From Lichenicoccus sp965277665 (GTDB lineage: Bacteria > Pseudomonadota > Alphaproteobacteria > Acetobacterales > Acetobacteraceae), in assembly GCF_965277665.1 (NCBI RefSeq), contig NZ_OZ255835.1, positions 558,001 to 622,000 on the forward strand: DNA of 64,000 nucleotides. The letters are read 5' to 3'. Of this stretch, positions 1-8,621 are shown piece after piece (positions within the stretch are counted from its first letter, which is position 1; each line of letters starts with the position of its first letter). The position numbers and the translations under genes were made by a program. Below the pieces are notes generated by a model that saw nothing but the letters and a program-made list of their open reading frames with translations, ran no database searches and was not told the origin of the DNA.

Positions 1-636
1 GCGCAGACCTGCGGCTACCCGCTGGCGACCACGCTGCGCGGACAGGTGCGTCTGGTGGCAACGCCCTGCTACACCGCGCCCGGCTGCGACGGCCCCCAAA
101 TGTGCTCGGCCATCGTCGTGCGTGCCGACGATCCCGCGCGCGACCTCGCCGGGCTGCGCGGCCGGGCGGTCTGCGCGCTCAACGGTCATGACAGCAATTC
201 CGGGATGAACCTGCTGCGCGCCGCCGTCGCGCCGCTGGCAGGCGGCGAGCGGTTCTTTCGCGACATCGTCGTCACCGGCTCGCATGCGGCCAGCCTTGGC
301 GCGGTGCAGGCCGGACAGGCCGATATCGCCGCCATCGATTGCGTGACGCTGGAGCTGCTGCGGCGGGTCCGGCCCGCGGCGCTGGCCGGGCTGCGCGTGC
401 TGGACTGGACGCCGTCATCCCCCGGCCTGCCGCTGGTGATGGCGCGCGGCCGTGACGCCGCCGACCGGGCCGCGCTGCGGGCGGCGCTCGACGGGCTGCT
501 GCTGGATCCGGCACTGGCGGGCGCGCGTGACGCCCTGCTGATCGAGCGCTTCGCGTTCCTAGACGAGGAGGAGTACGCGATCATCGCAGAGATGGAACGC
601 GAGGCGGGCGCCCTCGGCTACCCGGTGCTGCGCTGA
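1..636 (+). CDS. PhnD-like phosphate/phosphonate ABC substrate-binding protein, 5' end missing
   Basis: The reading frame is open from the first base, so the N-terminus lies outside the window; 211 residues are visible. The motif QTCGYPL near the start and GHDSNSGMNLLR further on are typical of the PhnD-like periplasmic-binding family, which binds an oxyanion or organic phosphonate for an ABC importer. The repeated small-residue and aspartate pattern around AGQADIAAIDCVTLELL fits the second lobe of a type II binding fold. No permease or ATPase gene follows, so the partners, if any, lie upstream. The ligand cannot be told from this part. It could equally be an orphan binding protein of the DUF-type PhnD relatives found next to unrelated genes. 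Confidence 0.75.
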   Translation, partial: AQTCGYPLATTLRGQVRLVATPCYTAPGCDGPQMCSAIVVRADDPARDLAGLRGRAVCALNGHDSNSGMNLLRAAVAPLAGGERFFRDIVVTGSHAASLGAVQAGQADIAAIDCVTLELLRRVRPAALAGLRVLDWTPSSPGLPLVMARGRDAADRAALRAALDGLLLDPALAGARDALLIERFAFLDEEEYAIIAEMEREAGALGYPVLR

Positions 637-647
637 CCCGCGGCCCG

Positions 648-812
648 ATGCGACGCAAGGGCGACCTGCCGAGCAAGCTTTGCGTGCAGTGCGGGCGCCC
701 GTTCGAATGGCGCCGCAAATGGGCCCGGGTGTGGAACGACGTGCGCTACTGCTCCGACGGCTGCCGCGCAGCCGCGAAGCCGCTTCGTCCGCCGGTCAGA
801 ACGCCGACTTGA
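648..812 (+). CDS. DUF2256 family small zinc-ribbon protein
   Basis: This 54-residue protein starts 11 bases after the preceding stop. It begins MRRKGDLPSKLC and carries two CxxC/CxxxC pairs (CVQC at residues 12-15 and CSDGC at 35-39) around FEWRRKWARVWNDVRYC, which is the full DUF2256 signature. The four cysteines probably bind one zinc ion. The family's function is unknown; members often sit beside photolyase or cryptochrome genes, but none is seen here. Its last 17 bases overlap the 3' end of the convergent TonB receptor gene, so the two transcripts are complementary at their ends. Confidence 0.85.
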   Translation: MRRKGDLPSKLCVQCGRPFEWRRKWARVWNDVRYCSDGCRAAAKPLRPPVRTPT

Positions 813-3144
813 CGGTGGCGATGGCGGCGAAGCCCTCGCCGATATTGTACAGCGGCGCCGAGCCAAGGATCGTGGTCCCGAAGACGCCGGTGGTGGTCTT
901 GGCGTTGCTCGTAAGCGAATCGATGCCGGACAGGAAGCGGTTGTTGGTCAGGTTGATCAGGTTGAGCTGGATCGTCGGCGCCTTGGCAGGTCCGATATCG
1001 TGGAAGCGCATTCCAACGGTGCCGCCCATTTCGTAATAGGCGGGCAACACCTCGTCATTCATGAAGGTCGCGAACTGCCTGCCGACGTAGCGGACGGTGT
1101 AGTTGCCGAAGAAGCGGCCATCGTCATAGTCGAGTGCGGCCGAGAACACCCAGGCCGGGCTGCGCACCGCGGTCTTGCCGGTCGTCGGCAGATAGTCGCC
1201 GCCGGCCTCGATGTTGTTGTTGATGGTGGCGTGCAGATACTGCGCCGAGACGTAGGGGCGGAAATGTCCGATCGGTCGCGTGCCGGCCTCCATGTCGACG
1301 CCGTCCGAGGTCTGGCCGCCGGCATTGATGTCGGTGGTGACCCCCCCGTTGGTGCCGGGCACCACGCTCTGCAGCTGCCGGTTGGTGAAGTTGTAGTGGA
1401 AGTAGGTCGCCGACGCGACCAGGATGTCGCCCGCATAGCGATAGCCGAGTTCTTCGGAGATCGAATATTCGTCGTGGACGTTGTTGCCGCCGAGGAACGT
1501 CGTCGCGCCGTTGAGGTAGCTGTACGTGTTATAGAGGGTGGTATTCACCGGCGAGCGGAAGTTGGTGGTGACGCTGGCGAAGACCTGGTTCTTCGTATTG
1601 ATCTGGTAACGGGCCGAGATCGCAGGCAGCGGCTGCGCGTCGTTGAGGACCGACTTGTATTGCGAACCGGGCAGCATATTGGTGCCGTCGCGGTTGACGA
1701 TGGCTTCCTTGAAGCCGGCCTCGAAGGTCAGGCGGTCGTTCAGCAGGCTGATATCGTCGCCCAGGAACAGCGCGTGCACAGTGGTCTTGGTGTCGATGTC
1801 CTGGCCGAGCAGGCGCAGGCCGCTGAGTGTCTTGATATTCTCGACCTCGCCATAGACGTTGCTCGGCTCGCCCGCGTAGCTAACCGGGCTGTAGGGCTCC
1901 GTGTCATGATCGTTCGAGTAGTCGAACCACCAGCCGGCAAAGAAATTGTTGATGCCGAGACGATAGTTCGTCTTGGCGGTGAAGCCGCCGCGATACTGCG
2001 AGTCCTCAAAGGCGAGGATGCCCTCGGCGTTGGCATAGCTGTTCGCCGCCGTCGGCGTGATCGGATAGGGCAGCACGACCGGACTGGTTATCAGCTGCGC
2101 GCCCTGGTAGTTGCCGGTCTCGTACAGCCCGGTGCCGATGATGGCATTGCCGTAGCCGCGCCACAGGTATGGGGTGAAATCCGCACTCCAGTGGTCTGTC
2201 AGGGTGAAGTGCGCCGGCGCACTGAGATCGACGTTCCTGTACGGATTGCGGTTCAGCTTCCAGTAGTTGCTGTCACCGGGGTAATACGTGCCGTTGTAGT
2301 TGTAGGACGTTCCAAGTTGTCCCCACTGCGCCAGCGTCGGATTGGTGTAGCTGTTCTGCGTCGACCACTGATAGGCGCCGACGAACGAGACGTGGTTGCC
2401 CTGGCCCCAGTCCTTCACTGCCTTGAAGTCGAGATGATCCTTCTCGTCGGTGCCGGAACCGCGCCAGGAAATGTCATGCTGGTGCGAGTACGAGATGAAC
2501 GCCTTGATCCCGGTGTTGCCGATCTCGCCGGAATTGAGCCGGATGAATTCGCGGTTGTATTTGTAGGTGCCATAGCCGTAATCGGCGAGGCCGCCGAACT
2601 TGTCCGTGGGCTCGCTGTCGTGGAACGTGAACAGGCCGCCGGAGCCGTTGATCGTCGGCGTGTCGATATTGGACGATCCCTGCTGCAGTGTGAGTTCTTC
2701 CAGGTTCTCGTTGTCGGCGAACTCCGATGGGTAGGTGGTATAGACGCCGACATCGGAGATCGGCGAGCCTTCCCAGATGAACGCCATCTCGGTGTTGTCG
2801 AGGCCGCGCATCGACAGCGAACCGCCGGACAGGCCCCAGGGATCGACTTCCGACACCACCACGCCGGGCAGCAGCTGGACCAGCATGAACGGGCTCTGCG
2901 CCGGCGCCTGCTTGGCGATGTAGTCCTTGGTGACCGAGCTGCGCGACTTCGGCGCCACCTCCTTCTTGATCAGCCCGCCGCCCGGCTGCAGCCCGGTGAC
3001 GCCGTCCGCGGTGTGGTGGCCCTTGCTCGCCTCGACCACGATGGACTCGGCGCCGGTGCCGGCTGTCTGCGCCATCGCAACCGGCCCGAGACCCGACAGG
3101 GTGGTGCTTGCCAGGAGTGCTGCGATCGCGAGGCGTGGATGCAT
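796..3144 (-). CDS. TonB-dependent outer-membrane receptor
   Basis: The 782-residue product has a clear signal peptide (MHPRLAIAALLASTTLSG, cleavage after AMAQ), a plug domain at about residues 60-190 (SSVTKDYIAKQ, LLPGVVVSEVDPWG, SMRGLDNTEMAFIWEG) and a long C-terminal beta-barrel rich in aromatic-alternating strands. It ends in phenylalanine, as outer-membrane barrels do. The start is chosen because AGGAG lies about 9 bases upstream and the signal peptide begins there; an open frame continues upstream but codes for no signal. Such receptors import siderophores, cobalamin, sugars or other ligands using TonB energy. Nothing here defines the ligand: the flanking genes are not iron- or vitamin-related. 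It stands alone, convergent with the DUF2256 gene. Confidence 0.9.
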   Translation of the reverse strand: MHPRLAIAALLASTTLSGLGPVAMAQTAGTGAESIVVEASKGHHTADGVTGLQPGGGLIKKEVAPKSRSSVTKDYIAKQAPAQSPFMLVQLLPGVVVSEVDPWGLSGGSLSMRGLDNTEMAFIWEGSPISDVGVYTTYPSEFADNENLEELTLQQGSSNIDTPTINGSGGLFTFHDSEPTDKFGGLADYGYGTYKYNREFIRLNSGEIGNTGIKAFISYSHQHDISWRGSGTDEKDHLDFKAVKDWGQGNHVSFVGAYQWSTQNSYTNPTLAQWGQLGTSYNYNGTYYPGDSNYWKLNRNPYRNVDLSAPAHFTLTDHWSADFTPYLWRGYGNAIIGTGLYETGNYQGAQLITSPVVLPYPITPTAANSYANAEGILAFEDSQYRGGFTAKTNYRLGINNFFAGWWFDYSNDHDTEPYSPVSYAGEPSNVYGEVENIKTLSGLRLLGQDIDTKTTVHALFLGDDISLLNDRLTFEAGFKEAIVNRDGTNMLPGSQYKSVLNDAQPLPAISARYQINTKNQVFASVTTNFRSPVNTTLYNTYSYLNGATTFLGGNNVHDEYSISEELGYRYAGDILVASATYFHYNFTNRQLQSVVPGTNGGVTTDINAGGQTSDGVDMEAGTRPIGHFRPYVSAQYLHATINNNIEAGGDYLPTTGKTAVRSPAWVFSAALDYDDGRFFGNYTVRYVGRQFATFMNDEVLPAYYEMGGTVGMRFHDIGPAKAPTIQLNLINLTNNRFLSGIDSLTSNAKTTTGVFGTTILGSAPLYNIGEGFAAIATVKSAF

Positions 3145-3272
3145 GGCCTGGAACTCCTGGCTACGGTGGCGGACGACCACAGCCGCGAAGCAAGCAAGAT
3201 GCCAGGAACGTGTCCGGAATGGTGCGGCGCGCAAACAAGCACATCTTGTTGCGGATAAGTGACTATTCCTCA

Positions 3273-3447
3273 GAGCCCGTTCGAGAATGCGCTACGCTGA
3301 GTGAGAGGCGCCAAAGGCGCCGGCCGGCGTGGCTTTTCGAGCACCGGAGCGGAGCAGCCTTTTCGGCTGTGAGCACCGGAGCGGAAAAGCCGCCCAATCC
3401 TTGGAAAGCGGGGGATCGCCAGCGTAGTAGCATTATCGGACGGGCTC
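3273..3447. repeat. Family A palindromic element, copy A1
   Basis: This 175-bp non-coding element has imperfect terminal inverted repeats of about 24 bp, beginning GAGCCCGTTCGAGAATGC on one side and GAGCCCGTCCGATAATGC on the reverse of the other. It is flanked on both sides by the direct triplet TCA (3270-3272 and 3448-3450). The second TCA, read on the minus strand, is the TGA stop of the outer-membrane efflux gene. The interior holds the family core, read on the minus strand as GCTCCGGTGCTCACAGCC and later GGCTGCTCCGCTCCGGTG. The TonB promoter must lie between this element and 3144. No transposase is encoded, so it looks like a MITE or BIME-like element. Confidence 0.8.
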
Positions 3448-5040
3448 TCAGGGGAACAGCTGGCGCCGCAGGTGATCGAGCCGGTGCGCCAGGCCGTGCT
3501 GCGTCCTCTCGTCGACCGGCAGCTGCGTGTCGGTCAACCACACGCCCCGCCACCCGGCGCCGAGCGCCGTGTACAGACCGACCGCGTCCGTCAGTTCGGC
3601 AAGGTCGCCGAGGGCCGCGAGATCCTGCGACTGGTAGGTCGCCCGTTCCGCGGTCAGCACGTCGAGGAAGCCCACCAGCCCCGCTTCGTACAGCCGGCGC
3701 GCGCGATCCAGCGCCAGCGCGTTGTCGGCGGCGGCTGCCCGCAGCGTCGCATCGCGCAGGCTATCGTTGCGGTAGGCGACCAGCCGGTCCTCGACCTCGC
3801 GAAAGCCGGTGAGCACCGTCTGCCGGTAGGCGAGCCGGGCCGCCTCGGCCTCGGCCCGCGCCTGCCGCACCTGCGCGCTCAGCCGGCCGCCATGGTAGAG
3901 CGGCTGGGCCGCGCTGAGCACGAGCTGGAAGGCGAGGCTGTCGGCGGCGAACAGCTCGTGGATCATGCTGGACTGTACGCCCAGCGACAAAGGCAGCGAG
4001 AAATCCGGGTAGAGCTGCGCCACCGCGACGCCGATGCGGGCACTCGCCTCGGCATATTGCCGCTCGGCGCGCCGGATATCGGGCCGGTTGGCGATCACCA
4101 TCGAGGGCAGCGCCACCGGCAGTGCCGGCACCTTTGGATACGGCGCGGGGCGCTCCAGCATCGTCTCCAGGCTGCCCGGCAGCTGTCCCACCAGCACCGC
4201 GATCGCATGCGTGAGCTGCGCGATGCGGGTCTGCAGCGGGGGCACAGAGGATTGCTCGGTCTCCAGCTCCGCCCGCGCCTGCGCCACCTGCAGGTTGGTG
4301 CCGAGCCCCTGGGTGAAAACGCGACCAGTCAGCGCCAGCGCCTGCCGCGCCGCCTCGATGTTCTGGCGTGCGAGCACCAGCTGGCGCTGCGTCGCGCGCA
4401 GGGTGACGTAGTCGTCGGCGAGCTCGCCCAGGATGGCGACCAGCATGCCGCGACGCGCCTCGATGTCGGCGCCGAGCTCGTCGTCCTGCGCCTGGATCCC
4501 GCGCCGTATGCGGCCGAACACGTCGAGCTCCCAGCTGGCGCTGAAACCCGGCGCCCAGTACCGGCTGCTCGACGAGATACCGGGCAGCGGCGGATATTGC
4601 AGGGTCGTCGAGAAGCGCTGGATGCCGGCCTGGTCCACGGTATCGACTTGCGGCGCGAGTTGGGCGGCGACCTCGTCGCGCACATCGTGCGCCGCCAGCA
4701 GGCGCTGGCCGGCGATCTGCAGGTCGAGATTGCTAGCGATGGCAAGCTGCACCAGCCGGTCGAGCACCGGGTCGTGGAACGTCGCCCACCAGGTTTGCAT
4801 CTGCGCGCTCGTGCGCGCCAGCTCGGCCGCCGTCGCCGCATGCTCGGTCCAGTTGCCGGGGATCTCGGTGCGCGGCGGCACGTAGTCGGGACCGACCATG
4901 CAGCCCGACAGCAACAGGGCCAAGGCCAGGGCGCCGCCCTGGACCCGCTGGGGCCCCGTCTTGGAGCAGCGGCGGCCCCAGACCCCGATTCTTGAATTAT
5001 TTGATTTCAAAGGCTTGCCTTTGATGGGGTCCAGGGGCAA
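3448..5040 (-). CDS. Outer-membrane efflux lipoprotein, NodT/OprM type
   Basis: This protein is up to 530 residues long. A lipobox (LLLSGC, then MVGPDY) precedes the usual start of NodT-family channels, and two OEP repeats follow (roughly residues 100-300 and 310-510). It would form the trimeric outer-membrane exit duct for the FUSC/HlyD pump encoded just upstream on the same strand. The N-terminal region is odd: no ATG or GTG exists between the HlyD stop and the signal peptide, and the only plausible starts are TTG. The TTG at 5040, with AGGGG 2-6 bases upstream and only 15 bases from the HlyD stop, lies inside repeat B1, so the repeat seems to supply the N-terminus. The stop codon is flush with repeat A1. 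Confidence 0.85.
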   Translation of the reverse strand: MPLDPIKGKPLKSNNSRIGVWGRRCSKTGPQRVQGGALALALLLSGCMVGPDYVPPRTEIPGNWTEHAATAAELARTSAQMQTWWATFHDPVLDRLVQLAIASNLDLQIAGQRLLAAHDVRDEVAAQLAPQVDTVDQAGIQRFSTTLQYPPLPGISSSSRYWAPGFSASWELDVFGRIRRGIQAQDDELGADIEARRGMLVAILGELADDYVTLRATQRQLVLARQNIEAARQALALTGRVFTQGLGTNLQVAQARAELETEQSSVPPLQTRIAQLTHAIAVLVGQLPGSLETMLERPAPYPKVPALPVALPSMVIANRPDIRRAERQYAEASARIGVAVAQLYPDFSLPLSLGVQSSMIHELFAADSLAFQLVLSAAQPLYHGGRLSAQVRQARAEAEAARLAYRQTVLTGFREVEDRLVAYRNDSLRDATLRAAAADNALALDRARRLYEAGLVGFLDVLTAERATYQSQDLAALGDLAELTDAVGLYTALGAGWRGVWLTDTQLPVDERTQHGLAHRLDHLRRQLFP

Positions 5041-5054
5041 CGCCCCTGGCCTTG
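4921..5054. repeat. Family B multi-hairpin element, copy B1
   Basis: Read on the minus strand, this 134-bp element is a string of four stem-loops: CCAGGGGC/GCCCCTGG, AAAGGC/GCCTTT, CTGGGGCC/GGGCCCCAG and CCAGGGC/GCCCTGG. It is bounded by CAAGGCCAGGG and its inverse CCTGGCCTTG. The same order of stem-loops occurs in copy B2 near 27.1 kb. The element starts directly after the TAG stop of the HlyD gene (5055-5057) and runs into the signal-peptide codons of the outer-membrane protein gene, so it lies inside the operon and inside a coding region. Confidence 0.75.
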
Positions 5055-5978
5055 CTAGAGATGGTCCTCAAGCCAGGAGGCAAGACGGATCCGCCGGCGC
5101 TCGGCTTCGCGGCCGATGCTGATCGAGCAGGTCATGCCGGCCGCCAGAGTCACCCCCTTGGGCACCTGGTCGATATGGATGCGCACCGGGATCCGCTGCG
5201 CCAGCCGCACCCAGGTGAAGACCGGGCTCACATCCTGCAGCCCGATCCGGTCGGGATTGCCGTTCTGGTCGTTGATGCCACGGGTGATGCTCTCGACATG
5301 GCCGGACAGCAGCGCGTCGTAGCCCATCAGCTTCATGCGCGCGGGCTCGCCGACATGCACGCCGTGCAGCTTGGTCTCCTCGAAATAGCCGTAGATCCAG
5401 AAGCTGTCCGAATCGAGCACGGCGACGCGCGGCTGCCCGGCATTGACGTAGTCGCCGGTACGCAGCAGCAGGTTGGTGACGTAGCCGTTGACCGGCGCGT
5501 ACAGCGTGGCCCGGGTCAGGTTGAGCCCTGCCAGGTCCACCGAGGCCTGCGCCGCGTCGACCGCGGCCTGCGCGGTGGCGGCGACGCTGGTGAAGCGCTC
5601 GCGCTCCTCGGCCGACACGATGCCGCTGAGGCCCTGTCGGCGCCGCGCGTCCGACTGCCGCAGGCGAAGCTCCTCTCGCGCGGTTTCGAGCTGTGCCTGC
5701 GCCTGGGCGATGGCGATGCGGAACCGCACCGGGTCGATCACGAACAGCGCATCGCCGCGATGCACGAACTGGTTGTCGTGCACCAGCACGTCGGTGACCG
5801 TGCCGGAGACTTCCGGCGCCACGTCCACGACATAGGCGCGCACGCGGCCGTCGCGGGTCCAGGGCGCGATCATGTAGGTGCGCCAGAGCGCGGTCCCGAG
5901 CCAGATGGCGAGTGCCACCACGGCCAGGGTGATTGCGACGCGTATCGCGCTGCGCAGCAGGGAGAGGGCAACGGGCAT
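5055..5978 (-). CDS. HlyD-family membrane fusion protein of FUSC efflux system (AaeA-like)
   Basis: This 307-residue adaptor has one N-terminal membrane helix (about residues 10-32, SAIRVAITLAVVALAIWLG), then the first half-lipoyl segment (VAPEVSGTVTDVLVHDNQFV), a short alpha-hairpin (about 100-160) and a second lipoyl half with the beta-barrel (APVNGYVTNLLLRTGDYV). It bridges the inner-membrane FUSC transporter and the outer-membrane duct. The start at MPVALSLL is chosen because GAGAGG lies just upstream and the residues before it are encoded by repeat A2. The length and the DUF1656 neighbour match AaeA/EmrA-type adaptors for aromatic acid or xenobiotic export. The stop codon directly abuts repeat B1. 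Confidence 0.88.
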   Translation of the reverse strand: MPVALSLLRSAIRVAITLAVVALAIWLGTALWRTYMIAPWTRDGRVRAYVVDVAPEVSGTVTDVLVHDNQFVHRGDALFVIDPVRFRIAIAQAQAQLETAREELRLRQSDARRRQGLSGIVSAEERERFTSVAATAQAAVDAAQASVDLAGLNLTRATLYAPVNGYVTNLLLRTGDYVNAGQPRVAVLDSDSFWIYGYFEETKLHGVHVGEPARMKLMGYDALLSGHVESITRGINDQNGNPDRIGLQDVSPVFTWVRLAQRIPVRIHIDQVPKGVTLAAGMTCSISIGREAERRRIRLASWLEDHL

Positions 5979-5994
5979 TGATCGCAACCTCTCA

Positions 5995-6167
5995 GAGACC
6001 GTTTGCAGGTGCGCTGCGCCGAGCAAGAGTGCCGGGACGCGACAGCGTCACGGCACGCCCGGCGCGGCATTCGAGAACCGGAGCGGAGCAGCCTTTTTGG
6101 CTGTGAGCACCGGAAGCGCAGAAAGTCGGGTCGGATTGCCGGCGGAGTAGCATCTGCAAACGGTCTC
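5995..6167. repeat. Family A palindromic element, copy A2
   Basis: This 173-bp element has ends GAGACCGTTTGCAGGTGC and, inverted, GAGACCGTTTGCAGATGC. It is flanked on both sides by the direct triplet TCA (5992-5994 and 6168-6170). The second TCA is the TGA stop of the DUF1656 gene on the minus strand. It lies inside the efflux operon, between DUF1656 and the HlyD adaptor, so the mRNA would carry a long hairpin there. It shares the core around GAACCGGAGCGGAGCAGCC with copy A1. Confidence 0.8.
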
Positions 6168-6362
6168 TCAGGCCAGCAGGACGAGCAGCGACAGCACGCT
6201 CAGATAGAGCGCCACCTCGAACAGGGCGAGGTGCCAGACCAGGCGCATGAAGCCGATTCGCCACATCAGCGCGCGCAGCAGCAGCGTGATCGGCAGCGCC
6301 GCCAGCGCATAGACCACGATGGGCGCGAACAGCACGCCGTCCAGGCTCGCCTCGCTCAGCAT
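6168..6362 (-). CDS. DUF1656 (AaeX/YdhI-like) small inner-membrane protein
   Basis: This 64-residue protein has two predicted membrane helices (about residues 10-30 and 42-63) separated by RALMWRIGFMRLVWH, which is typical of DUF1656. The family accompanies FUSC transporters and HlyD adaptors in aromatic-acid and xenobiotic efflux operons; its exact role is not established. The start codon overlaps the last seven bases of the FUSC gene, showing translational coupling. The stop codon is the junction with repeat A2. The length is normal, so the element has not truncated it. Confidence 0.85.
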   Translation of the reverse strand: MLSEASLDGVLFAPIVVYALAALPITLLLRALMWRIGFMRLVWHLALFEVALYLSVLSLLVLLA

Positions 6363-8461
6363 CGCCGCAGGCCCGTGACGGCCTCGCCGGCCAGGAAATC
6401 CGGCACCGCGTCGATCAGGATCGACACCTCGTGCAGCAGTCCGGCGATGCGGCGCGCCGTCGGACCGGTGCCCCCCGACAGCGCCGTCGCGGCGGTTGCC
6501 GTCGCCCGGGCGGCGGCGCGCGGATCACGCCGTATCCGGCCGATCGCGTCGAGCGCCTCCTGCACGGCTGCGCGTTCGCCGGACGCGAGCGCCGCCTCGT
6601 GCAACAGCAGCCGCAGGCGCAGCACGTCGCGGCCGATCTCGACACTGATGAAGGCGCTGTCGATGAGGTCGCGGCGCACCGGACCGGCCATCGCCTGGAC
6701 GCGCTGGGTCAGCCGCAGCGTCTTTTGCAGCTGCAGGTTTTCCCAGACCTCGTGCGGCGGCGGCCGGCGCGTGCCGCCGAGCCTCGCTGTGGCGCGGCCG
6801 AGGGATGCGACCAGGCGTTCGGTATCGCGCGCGGGGTTCGGCGGCAGCACGGCGCGGAACACCACGACCAGCGCCGCGGTGCCCAGGATGAAGGCGAGCC
6901 AGCCATTGACCAGGGCGATGTCGTCGAAGCGGATCGGGTTGTTGACGCTGATCATCGCATTGAAAAACACCACGTAGCCGAAGGCCCGCAGGCCGTGGCG
7001 CGGGTGGAACTGCAGCCAGATGCCGGGCAGCAGCACCACCACGAGGCAACCGAGCAGCAACGGAAAGCCGGTGATCTGCGGCAGCATCAGCGTCTCGCAG
7101 ACATAGCTCGCCGGGATCGCCAGCAGCGTGCCGAGCGAGAAATCGATGCTGGCGCGGGATGCGCTCGGGTTGGTCGCCAGCAGGCAGGCGGCCGGGACCA
7201 GGTAGGACAGCAGGGTCGGCCCGGACGGCCATTGCGTCACGTACCAGAACAGGCAGCCGAGCATGGTCACGATGCAGCCGCGCAGGCCGTTGCGCAGCGC
7301 CGTCGGCCAGTCCAGGTACGGGCGCAGCCGGACGTGGCGTGGGGTGGCGGTGCGCGACGGCTGCCCGGACAGGCGCGCGACCGCCTCGTGCAGCCGGTTG
7401 AGCAGGTCGCGCGCGCGCTCGACGGCGCCGAGCTCGGCGAGACCCGCGACGTGGCCCCGCTCGACGCTCTCCGCCAGGCGGTCATGCGCGGCCGCCAGGG
7501 CGGCCAGGTGCCGCGGCGCCTCGGCTGCGGTGTAGCGGCCCAGGGCGGCGATCGCCTGCTCGGCCTGCGCCGTGTCCTGCACGGAGCGGTGCAGCCGGCG
7601 ATGCAGCGGATGCAGCGCGGCCAGCGTGCCGAGCAGGCTGGCGGCCCCCGCGCGCAGCCGCCCGGCCCGCCGGGCGACGTCGTAGCTGTCGGCGGCGGCA
7701 TATTCGATGATCTCGACCAGCCCGCTCGCCTGTGCGAGCAGCGCGCCACGACTGTCATAGAAGGCCTCGGGCAGCGCGCCGGGACGCGGCATGGCGGCGG
7801 CCGCCGATTCGGTCGCGTCCGCGGGCGGGGCTTGTTGCCTGAAGCAGCCGCCCGCGTCGGCGAGCGAGGCCGCGGTGCCGCGTATCGTCGCCTGGGTGGC
7901 GTCGGCGAGGCGCTGCGGCGGCCGCACCGAGGTCAGCAGGAACACCAGGGCGGCCGAGGCGATGCCGACCGAGACCGCCGACAGCCGCGACAGTGCGCTG
8001 AGGAACACGGTCTCGGGATGCGCGAAGGCGGACGCGCAGACGATGATGATGGTGTAGCCGGCCAGCACCGCGCCGTATGCCTTGAAGAAGCGCAGCAGGG
8101 TCGAGAACACGCAGGCCGCGCCGATCCACAGCGACAGCGCGAGATAGAACAGGATCGGCGATTGCGCGAAGGCGGCCATCAGCAGGATCGCCGCCGAGGC
8201 GCCGATGAAGGTGCCGAACAGCCGCCAGACGCTTTTCGAGACCAGCGCGCCGCTGACCGGGTTGGCGACGATCAGCACGGTGATGACCGAAGACAGCGGC
8301 GCCTGCAGCTGCAGCGAGAAGGCCACGTACAACGCGACGCCGATGGCGGTCACGGTGCGCAGGCAATAGATCACCGTCGGCCCGTGGCGGCGGAACGGCA
8401 CGATGTCGCCGAGTGCGATGCGCAAGGATCGGCCGGCCGGTGTGGCGCGGGGCAGCGTCAT
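6356..8461 (-). CDS. FUSC-family inner-membrane efflux transporter (AaeB/YccS-like)
   Basis: The 701-residue product shows two clusters of membrane helices (about residues 30-180 and 380-530), each followed by a soluble helical region, which is the FUSC architecture. VLIVANPVSGALVSKSVWRL and the run of helices at LPGIWLQFHPRHGLRAFGY are characteristic. It is the probable pump of a tripartite system with the DUF1656 protein, the HlyD adaptor and the outer-membrane lipoprotein encoded downstream on the same strand. Homologues export p-hydroxybenzoate, fusaric acid and similar aromatic acids. The substrate here is unknown. It is the first gene of the operon, so the promoter should lie in 8462-8621, a region shared with the divergent stress-protein gene. 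Confidence 0.88.
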   Translation of the reverse strand: MTLPRATPAGRSLRIALGDIVPFRRHGPTVIYCLRTVTAIGVALYVAFSLQLQAPLSSVITVLIVANPVSGALVSKSVWRLFGTFIGASAAILLMAAFAQSPILFYLALSLWIGAACVFSTLLRFFKAYGAVLAGYTIIIVCASAFAHPETVFLSALSRLSAVSVGIASAALVFLLTSVRPPQRLADATQATIRGTAASLADAGGCFRQQAPPADATESAAAAMPRPGALPEAFYDSRGALLAQASGLVEIIEYAAADSYDVARRAGRLRAGAASLLGTLAALHPLHRRLHRSVQDTAQAEQAIAALGRYTAAEAPRHLAALAAAHDRLAESVERGHVAGLAELGAVERARDLLNRLHEAVARLSGQPSRTATPRHVRLRPYLDWPTALRNGLRGCIVTMLGCLFWYVTQWPSGPTLLSYLVPAACLLATNPSASRASIDFSLGTLLAIPASYVCETLMLPQITGFPLLLGCLVVVLLPGIWLQFHPRHGLRAFGYVVFFNAMISVNNPIRFDDIALVNGWLAFILGTAALVVVFRAVLPPNPARDTERLVASLGRATARLGGTRRPPPHEVWENLQLQKTLRLTQRVQAMAGPVRRDLIDSAFISVEIGRDVLRLRLLLHEAALASGERAAVQEALDAIGRIRRDPRAAARATATAATALSGGTGPTARRIAGLLHEVSILIDAVPDFLAGEAVTGLRRC

Positions 8462-8621
8462 GCTTCGGTGCTACCTTGCCGGTCGCTCTGTGTCAGCCCT
8501 ATCGCGGCAACCCGGTGGCATCCATGCCATCCCGAGGCTCGTCATCACGCGATCGCGACGCCGGCGCTTGATCTTTGGCCGCTCGGGCCTATCACAGCTT
8601 CCATACCTGACGGAGCCGACG

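Noticed and set aside
1000..3258. A 752-codon open frame antisense to the TonB receptor gene
   Set aside because: It mirrors the receptor frame, has low-complexity composition rich in Arg, Ala, Val and Gly and no recognisable domain; such shadows are routine at 70% G+C. The receptor on the other strand has a signal peptide, plug and barrel.
4555..4620. Possible frameshift near the start of the efflux lipoprotein
   Set aside because: The open frame is continuous and the OEP helices are in order; the only anomaly is the repeat-derived start region.
3273..6167. Transposase remnants inside family A elements
   Set aside because: Six-frame inspection of the element interiors shows no transposase motif or frame shared between copies; the elements are too short to be IS relics.
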